Below, one piece after another: positions 52,801 through 61,741 of a stretch of 64,000 nucleotides of DNA (its first letter is position 1; each line of letters opens with the position of its first letter). Source of the DNA: Falsiroseomonas bella (lineage in GTDB: Bacteria; Pseudomonadota; Alphaproteobacteria; Acetobacterales; Acetobacteraceae); the NCBI RefSeq assembly GCF_003173615.1, contig NZ_QGNA01000002.1, positions 186,001-250,000 on the forward strand, in the 5' to 3' direction. The notes beneath the pieces were generated by a model. The model was not told the DNA's origin. It made no database searches and saw only the letters and a list, made by a program, of their open reading frames with translations. Made by a program: the position numbers and the translations under genes.

Positions 52801-54627
52801 TCAGCCGCCGGCCAGCGCCGCCGCCACGCGCTTCGCGAAGCCCGCCGGGTCGCGCGGCGCCTCGCCATCCTGCATGCGCGCCAGGTCGAGCAGCAGGCCC
52901 GCCGTCTCCGCCAGCGTCGTATCCGTGGCGGCGCCTTCCGCCAGTTTGCGGATCAGCGGGTGGCGCGGGTTCACCTCCAGCACCGGCGGGCCGCCGAAGC
53001 CGCGCCCGGCGCGGCGCAGGATGCGCGCCATCTGCAGGTCGGGCCCGTGCTGCGCCGCGGCCAGCACCACCGCGCTGTCCACCAGGCGGTCGGTCGCACG
53101 CACCTCGCTGACCTCGTCCTTCAGCGCTTCCTTGATCCGCGGCAGCAGCAGGGTGAGATCCGCAGCCTCGCCCTCCGCCGTAGCGCCCGCGATGGCGGAG
53201 AGATCCGCGCCGGCCTGGGTGATGCTGCGGATCGGCTTGTCCTCGAACGTCCCGAGCTGTTCCGGCCAGAAGGCGTCGATGCCGTCCGACAGCAGCAGCA
53301 CCTCGACACCCTTGGCGCGGAAGCCTTCCAGCTGCGGCGACTTCGCCAGCGCCGCCGGGTCGTCGCCGACCAGGATGTAGATCGCCGCCTGGCCCTCTTT
53401 CATCCGCCCGACATAGTCGGCCAGCGAGGTCCAGCCCTCCACGGCGGAGGACCGGAAGCGCAGCAGCGCAGCCACATCCTTCCGATGCTCCGCATCCTCG
53501 AAGACGCCTTCCTTCAGGACCTGGCCGAAATGCTCCCAGAACGGCGCATAGGCCTCCGCGTCCTTCGCCTTCGCCTTCAGCTCCGACAGCACGCGCCCCG
53601 TCGCGGCCTTGCGGATGCGCGCGAGCACGGGTGTCGCCTGCAGCATCTCGCGGCTGACATTCAGCGGCAGGTCCTCGGTGTCCACGACGCCCTGTACGAA
53701 GCGCAGCCAGGGCGGCAGCAGCCCGGCTTCCTCGGTGATGAACATCCGCCGCACATGCAGCCGCACGCGGCTCTCGCGGCTGTCCTCCATCGCCATGAAG
53801 GGCTTGGCGGAAGGGATGAACAGCAACGCGGAGAAGTCCAGCGTGCCTTCCGCCCGCCAGTGCAGCGTGGCCCAGGGCTCGTCGAAGGCATGCGCGATAT
53901 GGCGGTAGAAGTCGCGATATTGCTCTGCGGTGACATCCGACCGCGGCTTGCGCCACAGCGCGGTGCCCTCGTTCGCCGGCTCCTCCTTGCCGTCGCGCAG
54001 CAGCGTGATGGGGACGGTGATGTGGTCGGCCCATTTGCGGATGATCGCCTGCAGCCGCCACGGATCAAGGAACTCCTCCGCATCCGCCTTCATGTGAAGC
54101 ACGATGTCCGTGCCGGTCTCGGCGCGTTCCGCGGGGGCGATGGTGTATTGGCCCTTGCCGTCGCTCTCCCAGCGCCAGGCCTCCTCCGCCCCGGCGCGGC
54201 GGGACGTCACCTCGACACGATCGGCCACCATGAAGGCCGAGTAGAAGCCCACGCCGAACTGGCCGATCAGGCTCGGCTTCTCCGCCCCCGGGGCCTCGGC
54301 CAGGGATTGCGCGAAGGCCAGCGTGCCGGACCGCGCGATGGTGCCGAGATGCTGCGCCAGTTCCGCCTTGCTCATCCCGATGCCGGAGTCGGAGATGGTC
54401 AGCGTCCGCGCCGCCTTGTCCGGCACGACGCGAAGCTTCGCATGCTCCGGCAGCGCCGGCGCCTGGCCGGTCAGGGATTCGAAGCGGCGGCGGTCCACCG
54501 CATCGGCGGCATTCGCCACCAGCTCCCGCAGGAAGATCTCGCGCTCCGAGTAGAGCGCATGCACGACCAGATCGAGCAGGCGCCCCACCTCGGCGCCGAA
54601 TTCATGCCGTTCGACCGTCTCGCTCAC
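52801..54627 (-). CDS. htpG: Hsp90-family chaperone HtpG
   Basis: 608 residues. The GHKL ATPase motifs are [25 protein letters not shown] and [17 protein letters not shown]. The middle domain has [11 protein letters not shown], with the Arg that contacts ATP. The C-terminal domain carries the dimer interface. The cytoplasmic chaperone remodels client proteins under heat or oxidative stress. The usual DKLRF after the first motif reads DRRRF. Stands alone, not coupled to the neighbouring genes. Confidence 0.95.
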   Translation of the reverse strand: MSETVERHEFGAEVGRLLDLVVHALYSEREIFLRELVANAADAVDRRRFESLTGQAPALPEHAKLRVVPDKAARTLTISDSGIGMSKAELAQHLGTIARSGTLAFAQSLAEAPGAEKPSLIGQFGVGFYSAFMVADRVEVTSRRAGAEEAWRWESDGKGQYTIAPAERAETGTDIVLHMKADAEEFLDPWRLQAIIRKWADHITVPITLLRDGKEEPANEGTALWRKPRSDVTAEQYRDFYRHIAHAFDEPWATLHWRAEGTLDFSALLFIPSAKPFMAMEDSRESRVRLHVRRMFITEEAGLLPPWLRFVQGVVDTEDLPLNVSREMLQATPVLARIRKAATGRVLSELKAKAKDAEAYAPFWEHFGQVLKEGVFEDAEHRKDVAALLRFRSSAVEGWTSLADYVGRMKEGQAAIYILVGDDPAALAKSPQLEGFRAKGVEVLLLSDGIDAFWPEQLGTFEDKPIRSITQAGADLSAIAGATAEGEAADLTLLLPRIKEALKDEVSEVRATDRLVDSAVVLAAAQHGPDLQMARILRRAGRGFGGPPVLEVNPRHPLIRKLAEGAATDTTLAETAGLLLDLARMQDGEAPRDPAGFAKRVAAALAGG

Positions 54628-54706
54628 CTGTCAAAGCTCCGCATCATCATGGCGCGGCGCGCGATATGCGAAAGCTTCGGCCGGGTTTCAACCGCCCGGG
54701 CGAGGC

Positions 54707-55828
54707 TCAGGCGGCGTTGCGGTCCTCCAGCCAGGCGGCGCCGCGGGGCAGGCGCTCGATCTCGGTGCGGCGGCGGGGCAGGGCACGCGGATGCTCGGCC
54801 TGGAGCCAGGCGATGATCTTCTCGCGCACTTCGCAGCGCAGGTCGAAGGCCCGGCCGGCGGTGCCGGCGCTGACCAGCATGCGCACCTCCATCGTGTCCT
54901 GCCTCAAGTCGGTGACCTGCAGGTTCACCACCTTGCCGTCCCAGAAGCGGGAGGCCCGCGCGATCTCCTCCAGCTTCGCACGCAAGGCGGCCACCGGGGC
55001 CGTGTAGTCCAAGTATAGCATGACGTTGCCGATGATCGCCGAGCTCTCCCGCGTCCAGTTCTGGAAGGGCCGCTCGATGAAGTAGGTCAGCGGCAGCACC
55101 ATGCGCCGCAGATCCCACAGGCGCACCACGACATAGGTGGAGGTGATCTCCTCCACATTGCCCCATTCGCTCTCCACGATCACCGCGTCCTCCAGCCGGA
55201 TGGGCTGCGTCACCGCAAGCTGGATGCCGGCGATGAGGTTCTTCAGCAGCGGCTGCAGCGCCAGGCCGACGACGAGACCCGCCGCGCCGGCCGAGGCCAG
55301 AAGGCTGACGCCGTATTGCCGGACGGAGGGAAAGGTCATCAGCCCGATCGCGGTGGCGACCAGGATGATCAGCACCGCCGCCACGCGCTGCAGGATGCGG
55401 GACTGCGTGACATGCTTGCGCGCCAGCAGGTTGTCCTCGGTGTCCAGCTTGAATCGGCGCAGATGCAGCGTGGTCCAGATCCGCAGCGCCGTCAGCGCCA
55501 CCCAGGCCACCAGCCCGATGAAGCACAGCAGCAGCACCTGGCGAACGAAGGCGGCCTCGGCGAAGGTCAGCGGCGCGATGGAAGCGGCGGGGCCGATGAA
55601 CAGCACGATCAGCGCCAGCCGCGTCGGGCCCTTCGCGCGGGCCACCAGCGAGCGCCAGAACAGCTCGCGGCCGGCGACCAACCGCGTCGCCGCGCGGTGC
55701 AGCAGGCGATGCACCCCGATGGCAAGAAGCGCCGCGACGGCCAGCACGCACAGGCTGATCAGCCAGGGTGGCGCCCAGCCGAGTGCGTCGATCGTTTTCC
55801 GCGCATACCCGTCGAGATCGGCCAGCAA
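54707..55828 (-). CDS. Mechanosensitive channel of the MscS family
   Basis: 373 residues. Four or five membrane helices (about 17-200) lead into the pore helix GAAGLVVGLALQPLLKNLIAGI, glycine/alanine-rich as in MscS TM3. The beta domain follows (IRLEDAVIVESEWGNVEEITSTYVVVRLWD), then the alpha/beta C-terminal domain. It opens on membrane tension to release solutes during hypo-osmotic shock. TTG at 55828 chosen because it follows AGGAAGGAAG at proper distance; the ATG upstream at 55948 adds ~40 residues of arginine-rich, non-family sequence. Confidence 0.88.
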   Translation of the reverse strand: MLADLDGYARKTIDALGWAPPWLISLCVLAVAALLAIGVHRLLHRAATRLVAGRELFWRSLVARAKGPTRLALIVLFIGPAASIAPLTFAEAAFVRQVLLLCFIGLVAWVALTALRIWTTLHLRRFKLDTEDNLLARKHVTQSRILQRVAAVLIILVATAIGLMTFPSVRQYGVSLLASAGAAGLVVGLALQPLLKNLIAGIQLAVTQPIRLEDAVIVESEWGNVEEITSTYVVVRLWDLRRMVLPLTYFIERPFQNWTRESSAIIGNVMLYLDYTAPVAALRAKLEEIARASRFWDGKVVNLQVTDLRQDTMEVRMLVSAGTAGRAFDLRCEVREKIIAWLQAEHPRALPRRRTEIERLPRGAAWLEDRNAA

Positions 55829-55987
55829 TGCCCGCTTCCTTCCTTCCCGTCGTGAACACCGGGCGATCGGCCATGACGACCGCATGGGAGCGCGAAGGCT
55901 GCCTGCCCAGGTCCAGATCCGAAGGCATGGGGCGGCGCGAAGTTCCATCGCTGGGCGAGGCTTCGCCCGGGTTCCGGCGCCTGGGCT

Positions 55988-56689
55988 TCAATCCCGCGCG
56001 AAGCGTCGTCGCAGCGGGATCGCTGCCAGGGACAAGGCGGCGAGGCCGAGCAGCGCGCCCAGCACCTGGGGCGTCAGCACGCGCTCGATCTCGAAGTCGC
56101 CGCCGGCCGCAAGCACCTCCCCCAGTCCTGCGCCGGCCAGGGCGAAGACCGCGGTGGCGGGAATGATGCCCACGAAGGTCGTCGCCACGAAGACGGGCAG
56201 GCGCACGCCGGCAAAGGCCGGAACGAGGTTCACCAGGAAGAAGGGAAACAGCGGCACCAGGCGAAGAACCAGCAGGTAGGAGGCCGCGTCGCGCTGGATG
56301 CCCGCTGCCAGCGTCTTCGCCCGTGGCCCGAGCCGCCCCAGCGCATCCGCCCCGAACAGGCGCCGCGCGAACAGGAAGACCAGCGTCGCGCCGAGCGTCG
56401 CGCCCACCACAGCGAGGCCCGTGGCCGCAACCGCGCCGAAGAGCAGCCCGCCCGCAAGCGTCATGGCCGTCGCGCCCGGCAGCGAGAAGGCCACGACCGC
56501 GACATAAGCCAGCAGATAGATGAGCGCGGCGACCAGAGCGTGCCGCGCGACGAAGCCATCCAGCGTGGCCTGGTGCCGCGCCAGCGTCTCCAGCGTGAGA
56601 AGATCACCGAGCGGCGTCAGGCGCAGCGCGGCCAGCGCCGCGACGATGCCGAGCGCGATCCACAGCCGGCGGTCGCGCAGCAGCGTCAC
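55988..56689 (-). CDS. TVP38/TMEM64 (DedA-like) membrane protein
   Basis: 233 residues with about five or six hydrophobic segments. The family core FSLPGATAMTLAGGLLFGAVAATGLAVVGATLGATLVFLFAR and RLVPLFPFFLVNLVPAFAGVRLPVFVATTFVG is clear. DedA/TVP38 proteins are linked to lipid-carrier movement and membrane-potential maintenance; exact role here is unknown. The GTG at 56689 overlaps the FAD oxidoreductase stop (GTGA); longer readings lie within that gene. The two are translationally coupled, a pairing often seen. Confidence 0.88.
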   Translation of the reverse strand: MTLLRDRRLWIALGIVAALAALRLTPLGDLLTLETLARHQATLDGFVARHALVAALIYLLAYVAVVAFSLPGATAMTLAGGLLFGAVAATGLAVVGATLGATLVFLFARRLFGADALGRLGPRAKTLAAGIQRDAASYLLVLRLVPLFPFFLVNLVPAFAGVRLPVFVATTFVGIIPATAVFALAGAGLGEVLAAGGDFEIERVLTPQVLGALLGLAALSLAAIPLRRRFARD

Positions 56690-57795
56690 GACGCGGCGCC
56701 CTGGTAGCGGGCCATGAAGCGGCGGTCGATCCAGTCCTTCCACCACCACACCCAGCGCCCCGAAAAGACGAGCCCGTTGCGCGTGCCGATCGCGCGCCCG
56801 TCGCCCAGCGAGAGCAGCACCAGCCAGTCCTTCTGCGGCTCATACCGCGTCAGAGACCGGCCCTCCGCCGCGGCACGCAGGTTCTGGGCCAGCACCGGTC
56901 CCTGGCGCACCGCGAAGACCCCGGCCTTGGGCAGCGGCTCCGGCAGCAGGCTGGCGACATCGCCGGCCGCGAAGACCTCGGGGCGGTTCACGGCCTGCAG
57001 CGTCGACTCCACCAGCATGAAGCCGCGCGCGTCCCGGCGCAGCCCGCTCTCCTCCAGCCACGGCGCCGCCGCGGCACCAGTGGCCCAGAGCACCACATCG
57101 GCGGCGACCGGCGGGGCCTTGGCGAAGTGCAACGCCGTCGCCGTCACCTGCGCCACGTCCTCGCCGGCCCGCAGCGTGACGCCGCGTTCCGCCAGCGCCT
57201 GCGTCATGCGGCGCACGGCCGGTTCCGGCAGGCGCGGCAGCACGCCGCCCACGCCCGCCACCAGCACCACCCGCACGCCGCGCGGTCCGAGTCGCGCGGC
57301 CATGGCAAGCGCCATTTCGCAGCCGGCGGCGCCGCCGCCGACCACCGCCACGGTCTGCCCGCCCTCCGCCTGCGCGAACAGGCCGTCGAGCCGCGCGAGC
57401 AGGCTGTCGATTGGCTTGAGCGGCACGGCATGCTCCGCCGCGCCGGGCACGCGCGACGTATCGGGCGTCGCGCCGGTGTCGATCGAAAGCAGGTCATAGG
57501 GCAGGGGGGCGCCCTCCGCGCGCCGCAGCAGCCGCGCATCGGGGTCGAGTCCCGTGACCCGGTCCACCACCAGAGTCGCGCCGGCCCGCGCCGCCAGCGC
57601 GCGCGTGTCGATCAGCGCCTGCTCCGGGCGATAGAGCCCGGCCGCCACGCCGGGCAGCATGCCCGAATAGGGCGAGAAGACCTCGCGCGTGACCAGCACC
57701 ACACGCCAGCCGGCGATCGGCCGCGCGGCAAGCTGGCGCAGCACCTCGACATGCGCATGCCCGCCGCCCGCCAGAACCAGGTTCCGTTCCGTCAT
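56686..57795 (-). CDS. NAD(P)/FAD-dependent oxidoreductase of the type fused to SelD
   Basis: 369 residues. LVLAGGGHAHVEVLRQLA (FAD), VFSPYSGMLPGVAAGLYRPEQALIDTRALA, then VAVVGGGAAGCEMALAMAARL (NAD) and PEVFAAGDVASL. The HAHVEVL and PYSGMLPG motifs mark the group of NDH-2-like proteins that in some bacteria are fused to selenophosphate synthetase. Here the SelD part is absent and no selenium gene is in the window. WVWWWKDWIDRRFMARY near the end is amphipathic and may touch the membrane. Probably an NADH or sulfide/quinone-type oxidoreductase coupled to the TVP38 protein. Confidence 0.85.
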   Translation of the reverse strand: MTERNLVLAGGGHAHVEVLRQLAARPIAGWRVVLVTREVFSPYSGMLPGVAAGLYRPEQALIDTRALAARAGATLVVDRVTGLDPDARLLRRAEGAPLPYDLLSIDTGATPDTSRVPGAAEHAVPLKPIDSLLARLDGLFAQAEGGQTVAVVGGGAAGCEMALAMAARLGPRGVRVVLVAGVGGVLPRLPEPAVRRMTQALAERGVTLRAGEDVAQVTATALHFAKAPPVAADVVLWATGAAAAPWLEESGLRRDARGFMLVESTLQAVNRPEVFAAGDVASLLPEPLPKAGVFAVRQGPVLAQNLRAAAEGRSLTRYEPQKDWLVLLSLGDGRAIGTRNGLVFSGRWVWWWKDWIDRRFMARYQGAAS

Positions 57796-57863
57796 CCGTC
57801 CCTTCGCGTCATCCCGCCGGCCCGGAGATGGCGCCTTCCGTGCCGATGCGCGAGACTGCGCGC

Positions 57864-58247
57864 ATGCAGACCTATCGCTTCGACCACATCCATCTCCGCA
57901 GCCCCGATCCGGAAGCCGCCGCCCGCGTCTGGACCGCCGCCTTCGGCGCCGAGGTCAAGGCACGCATGCAGGCCGGCCCCTGGCTACGGATCGTCCTGGA
58001 CCTCGCCGGGGTTACGCTGTTCCTCGAGCAGGTGCCAGCCGGCACGCATGCGCCGCCCGCGCCGCCCTTCCTCGGGCTTGAGCATATCGGCCTCGGGACC
58101 GCCGATCTGGACGGCGCCATCGCCGACCTCGCCGCGAAGGGCGTGCCGCTGCTCTCCGGCCCCGCAGAGCCGCGGCCGGGTGTGCGCATCGCCTTCTTCG
58201 GCATGCCGGACGGCGTCCGTGTGGAGCTCATCGAGCGCCGGGGATGA
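57864..58247 (+). CDS. VOC (glyoxalase/dioxygenase-fold) protein
   Basis: 127 residues forming two beta-alpha-beta-beta-beta units: FDHIHLRSPDPEAAARVWTAAFGAEV and LEHIGLGTADLDGAIADLAAKGVPL. Possible metal ligands are the His of FDHIHL, His of LEHIGL and Glu of VELIERR. It could be a lyase, isomerase or resistance protein; function unassigned. ATG at 57864 fits the fold start; an ATG at 57828 would add 12 residues. It overlaps the MFS gene (ATGA), so it probably serves the same substrate. Confidence 0.82.
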   Translation: MQTYRFDHIHLRSPDPEAAARVWTAAFGAEVKARMQAGPWLRIVLDLAGVTLFLEQVPAGTHAPPAPPFLGLEHIGLGTADLDGAIADLAAKGVPLLSGPAEPRPGVRIAFFGMPDGVRVELIERRG

Positions 58248-59434
58248 GCCCGGAGCGCAGCCGCTGGCCAGCCATCGGGGCGGTGGTCCTCGCGGGTCTG
58301 GCGGCGGCGGCGCAGATCGGCAAGGTGCCGGCGGCGATGACGACCATCGCCGCCGAGTTCGCGCTCTCCTTGGCCACGGCAGCGCTCGTCGTCTCGCTCG
58401 GCGCTTTGCTTGCCGGCCTCGGCGGGCTGGCGATCGGGCTCGCCGTGGCGCGGCTCGGCGTGCGCCGCGGCCTGCTGGCCGGCTTGTCGCTTGGCGTCGC
58501 CGCCGCCGCGATCGCACCGCTGGCGCCGAGCGAGCACCTGCTTTTCGCCGTGCGCATCCTGGAAGGCGCGGGCTTCCTGTTGATCGTGGTGTCCGGGCCC
58601 TCCCTGGTGGCGACGCTGGCGGCGCCGGCGGAGCGCTCCTTCGCCATGGGGATCTGGGGCTGCTTCATGCCGGGCGGCATCGCGCTGGGTCTGGCCACGG
58701 CGCCGATCGTCGAATTCGCCGGCTGGCGTGTCGCCTGGATGGTCAGCGCGCTGCTGATGGCGGTGGCGCTGGTCTTCTGCTGGAGGCTGGTGCCGAGCCT
58801 GCCGCAGCCGGCCGCTGCCGGCCCCCGCCCGCCGCTGCGGAGCCTGCTGCGCGACCTCGTGGCCGCAGGGCGCCCGTTGCGCGTCGCCGGGGCCTTCGCG
58901 TCCTACAGCGTGCTGTATTTCGGCGTGGCCGCCTTCCTGCCGGCCTATCTCGAATCGCTCGGGACCGGGACCGGCCTTGCAGGCGGTGCCGGCGCGCTCG
59001 CGGCGGTGGCGAATCTCTCCGGCAACCTTGCCGCGGCGGCGCTCATGCGCCGCGGTGTCGCGCCGGAGCGGCTGGTGACCTTCGGTGCGTTGGCGATGGG
59101 GGCGCTGGCGGCCGCCGTGTTCGTGACGCCGATGTCCCTTGCCGCCACCGGGCTTGCGCTGCTCGCCTCGGCCGTCGGCGGGCTGGTTCCGGCTGCCTGC
59201 TTCGCGTTGTTGCCGGCCAGCGTGCCACGCGCCGAGCTCGTTTCGCCGGCCGTCGGCATGACGATCCAGGGGAACAACCTGATGCAGCTGCTTGCGCCGC
59301 CGCTGCTCGGCGCGCTTGCCGGCATCGCCTGGGGCTTCCTCGCGCTGCCGCTGCTGCTGGCCGGGCTGCTGGCGGCGACGATGGGTTGGGTGCTGGCGGC
59401 CGACGGGTTGCGGAGAGTTCCACCCTCGACCTAG
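58244..59434 (+). CDS. Major facilitator superfamily transporter (CynX/NimT-like)
   Basis: 396 residues with twelve hydrophobic segments. The loop between helices 2 and 3 reads ARLGVRRGLLAG, the MFS motif A in weak form. GFLLIVVSGPSLVATLAAPAERSFAMGIWGCFMPGGIALG resembles CynX-type carriers. Direction and substrate are unknown. Translationally coupled to the VOC protein upstream. Confidence 0.87.
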   Translation: MSPERSRWPAIGAVVLAGLAAAAQIGKVPAAMTTIAAEFALSLATAALVVSLGALLAGLGGLAIGLAVARLGVRRGLLAGLSLGVAAAAIAPLAPSEHLLFAVRILEGAGFLLIVVSGPSLVATLAAPAERSFAMGIWGCFMPGGIALGLATAPIVEFAGWRVAWMVSALLMAVALVFCWRLVPSLPQPAAAGPRPPLRSLLRDLVAAGRPLRVAGAFASYSVLYFGVAAFLPAYLESLGTGTGLAGGAGALAAVANLSGNLAAAALMRRGVAPERLVTFGALAMGALAAAVFVTPMSLAATGLALLASAVGGLVPAACFALLPASVPRAELVSPAVGMTIQGNNLMQLLAPPLLGALAGIAWGFLALPLLLAGLLAATMGWVLAADGLRRVPPST

Positions 59435-59509
59435 CCTGTCGTCGCGGCGCGCAAGACGCCGCCCAGGGGACAACGCCGACCCGGCCTGTCACGCCACCGG
59501 AGATCGCCC

Positions 59510-60337
59510 ATGCCTGCCTTCGACCGTCGCAACCTCCTCGCGCTCGCCGCCGCCGCGGCCGGCTCCGCGCTGCTGCCGCCCGCCGCCGTCGCGCGCCCGC
59601 TTGACCAGGTTCTGTCCACGAAGCGGCTGCGCGCGGGCATCAACCCGACCCTGCCGCCCTTCGGCACCTTCAACGAGCGCAACCAGATCGACGGCTTCGA
59701 TGCCGACATCGCGCGCGAGATCGCGCGGCGGATGAATGTGGAGCTTGAGATCGTGCAGGTCGGCAGCCCCGACCGCATCCCCTTCCTCCAGGCCGACCGC
59801 ATCGACATCGTGCTCGGCGCGATGACCCGCCTGATCGAACGCGCGCTGGTCATCGACTACACCATCCCGCTGCATACGCAGTCCGTGGTGGTGCTGACCA
59901 AGCAGAGCGGCACCGCCGCCCCGATCAACACGCCGGCGGACCTGAACAATCCCGCGGTGCGGCTGGTGCAGGTGCGCGGCACCATCGGCGTGCCCTGGAT
60001 CCAGGCGAACGCGCCGCGTGCCCAGGTGACCCTGCTCGACAACTACCCCGACACCTTCCGCGCCCTGGCGCAGGGCCGCGCCGACGCCATGGTGGACGTG
60101 CTGGAGAGCGTCGTCATCCCGATGCGGAACTTCCAGCAGGTGCAGTGGAAGGTCCTCGATCAGGTGCTCGGCAGCACCTGGGTCGGCATCGGCGTGCAGA
60201 AGGGCAACCACAGCCTGCGCGACGTGCTGAACATCGTGCTGTTCGAGATGCACCGCGACGGCTTCGTCAACCGCACCTGGGAGAAGTGGTTCGGCGTGCC
60301 CATGAAGACGCCGATCCCGTTCAACCCGATGTTCTGA
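59510..60337 (+). CDS. Polar amino-acid ABC transporter, periplasmic binding protein
   Basis: 275 residues. MPAFDRRNLLALAAAAAGSA is a signal peptide, cleaved near AVARP. The SBP_bac_3 core is visible in LRAGINPTLPPFGTFNERNQIDGFDADIAREIARRM and DIVLGAMTRLIERALVIDYT, with FVNRTWEKWFG near the end. It captures an amino acid, or possibly an opine- or proline-like compound, given the neighbouring operon. GGAGA precedes the ATG. First of three genes in the importer. Confidence 0.92.
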   Translation: MPAFDRRNLLALAAAAAGSALLPPAAVARPLDQVLSTKRLRAGINPTLPPFGTFNERNQIDGFDADIAREIARRMNVELEIVQVGSPDRIPFLQADRIDIVLGAMTRLIERALVIDYTIPLHTQSVVVLTKQSGTAAPINTPADLNNPAVRLVQVRGTIGVPWIQANAPRAQVTLLDNYPDTFRALAQGRADAMVDVLESVVIPMRNFQQVQWKVLDQVLGSTWVGIGVQKGNHSLRDVLNIVLFEMHRDGFVNRTWEKWFGVPMKTPIPFNPMF

Positions 60338-60340
60338 AGC

Positions 60341-61009
60341 GTGTCGCTGCAGTACGGGCAGGTCTGGCAATACCTGCCCGATTTCCTGGTCGGCGCGGCG
60401 GTGGCGCTCTGGATCGCCGCCGTCGCCTTCGCGGGCGGATTGCTGATCGGCTTGTTCGGTGCCGCGGTGCTGCAGTTCGGCCCGCGTCCGGCGCGCGCCC
60501 TGGTCGGCGCGTATGTGCGCTTCTTCACCTGGACGCCGCAGCTGGTGCAGATCTTCTTCCTGTTCTTCGCCCTACCGGAGGTGGGCATTATCCTCTCGCC
60601 CTTCACGGCCGTGCTGATCGGCATGACGCTGAACGCGGGGGCCTACCTGACCGAAATCGAGCGCGGCGGCTTCGCCTCCGTCCCGCGTGCCGAGCTGGAT
60701 GCGGCGGAGACGCTCGGCTTCAGCCGGGTGCAGACGGTCTGGTACGTGATCGCGCCGCATGTGGTGCGCGCCCTGTATCCCGCGCTGTCGAACCACTACA
60801 TCATCATGACGCTCGGCACCTCGATGGCGGCGATCTTCGGCGTGGAGGAGCTCACGGGACGTGCATTGAACGCCAACGCCATCTCCTTCCGCTCGGTGGA
60901 GATCTTTTCCGTCGTCGCGGTGATCTACATTGCACTCACCATCGTCGCGTCCACGCTGCTCTGGTTCGTCGGGCGCTGGATGTTCCGCATCAAGGCGAAG
61001 GTCTTCTGA
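60341..61009 (+). CDS. Polar amino-acid ABC transporter, permease 1
   Basis: 222 residues, HisM/GlnP-type, with five membrane segments. LVGAYVRFFTWTPQLVQIFFLFF and AYLTEIERGGFASVPRAELDAAETLGFS are the family N-terminal and EAA-loop motifs. GTG start at 60341, three bases after the binding-protein stop; no nearby ATG fits. Pairs with the next gene. Confidence 0.92.
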   Translation: MSLQYGQVWQYLPDFLVGAAVALWIAAVAFAGGLLIGLFGAAVLQFGPRPARALVGAYVRFFTWTPQLVQIFFLFFALPEVGIILSPFTAVLIGMTLNAGAYLTEIERGGFASVPRAELDAAETLGFSRVQTVWYVIAPHVVRALYPALSNHYIIMTLGTSMAAIFGVEELTGRALNANAISFRSVEIFSVVAVIYIALTIVASTLLWFVGRWMFRIKAKVF

Positions 61010-61012
61010 CGG

Positions 61013-61741
61013 ATGTCGGCCTGGGACATCATCGTCGCGGAGGCGCCGCGCTTCTTCACCTGGTGGAACATCCGCTTCCTGCTGGAGGCGATGGCCAACA
61101 CCGTCATCGCCAGCGTGCTGGGCTGCGCGATCGGCTATGCGCTGGGCTTCGCGCTGGCGGCGCTGCGCCTGCCGCAACTCGTGCCCTTCGCGCCGCTCCG
61201 CGCGGTCTGCATTCTGTGGGTCGAGATCTTCCGGCGCATCCCCTTCCTGGTGCTGCTGCTGCTGGTGTTCTTCGTCAGCCAGTTCGCGAAGCTCGAGGCG
61301 CCGCTCTGGGTCATCGCCGTCGTCGCCGTGGCGATCCGCATGTCCGCGCTGGCGGCCGAGAACATCCGTGCCGGCCTGGAGTCCGTGCGCCCGACCCAAT
61401 GGGAGGCGGCGCTGACGATGAACCTGAAGCCCTGGACGGTGCTGGGAAAGATCGTGCTGCCGCAGGCCTGGCGGGTGATCCTGCCGCCCTCCATCGCGCA
61501 TGTGCTGTCCATGGTGAAGGAGACGTCGCTGGTCAGCCAGATCGGCTTCATCGAGATCACCTTCGCTGCGAAGATGCTGACGCAGCGCGGCTTCTCCGCG
61601 CTGCTCACCTACGGCACGGCGCTGGTCCTCTACTTCTTCCTCGGTTGGGCGCTGGCTGCGCTGGGGCGTTATGCCGAACGGCGCCTCACAGGCCGGAAGA
61701 CCGCATCGCCTGGCGCAGCATCGCCGCTTCCGGTGGGCTGA
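61013..61741 (+). CDS. Polar amino-acid ABC transporter, permease 2
   Basis: 242 residues, five membrane segments. VEIFRRIPFLVLLLLVFF and AENIRAGLESVRPTQWEAALTMNLKPWTVLGKIVLPQAW match HisQ/GlnP permeases. It completes the channel, but no ATP-binding subunit follows; the ATPase must be encoded elsewhere. The last 56 bases overlap the 3' end of the lyase gene on the opposite strand. Confidence 0.92.
   Translation: MSAWDIIVAEAPRFFTWWNIRFLLEAMANTVIASVLGCAIGYALGFALAALRLPQLVPFAPLRAVCILWVEIFRRIPFLVLLLLVFFVSQFAKLEAPLWVIAVVAVAIRMSALAAENIRAGLESVRPTQWEAALTMNLKPWTVLGKIVLPQAWRVILPPSIAHVLSMVKETSLVSQIGFIEITFAAKMLTQRGFSALLTYGTALVLYFFLGWALAALGRYAERRLTGRKTASPGAASPLPVG

Noticed and set aside
55953-55968. GGGCGA-GGCT-TCGCCC hairpin between the TVP38 and MscS genes as a terminator
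   Set aside because: The stem is only 6 bp with no T-run on either strand; too weak to call.
57127-59604. An 825-codon plus-strand frame across the FAD oxidoreductase, VOC and MFS region
   Set aside because: It crosses three recognised genes out of frame and is low-complexity Arg/Ala-rich sequence.
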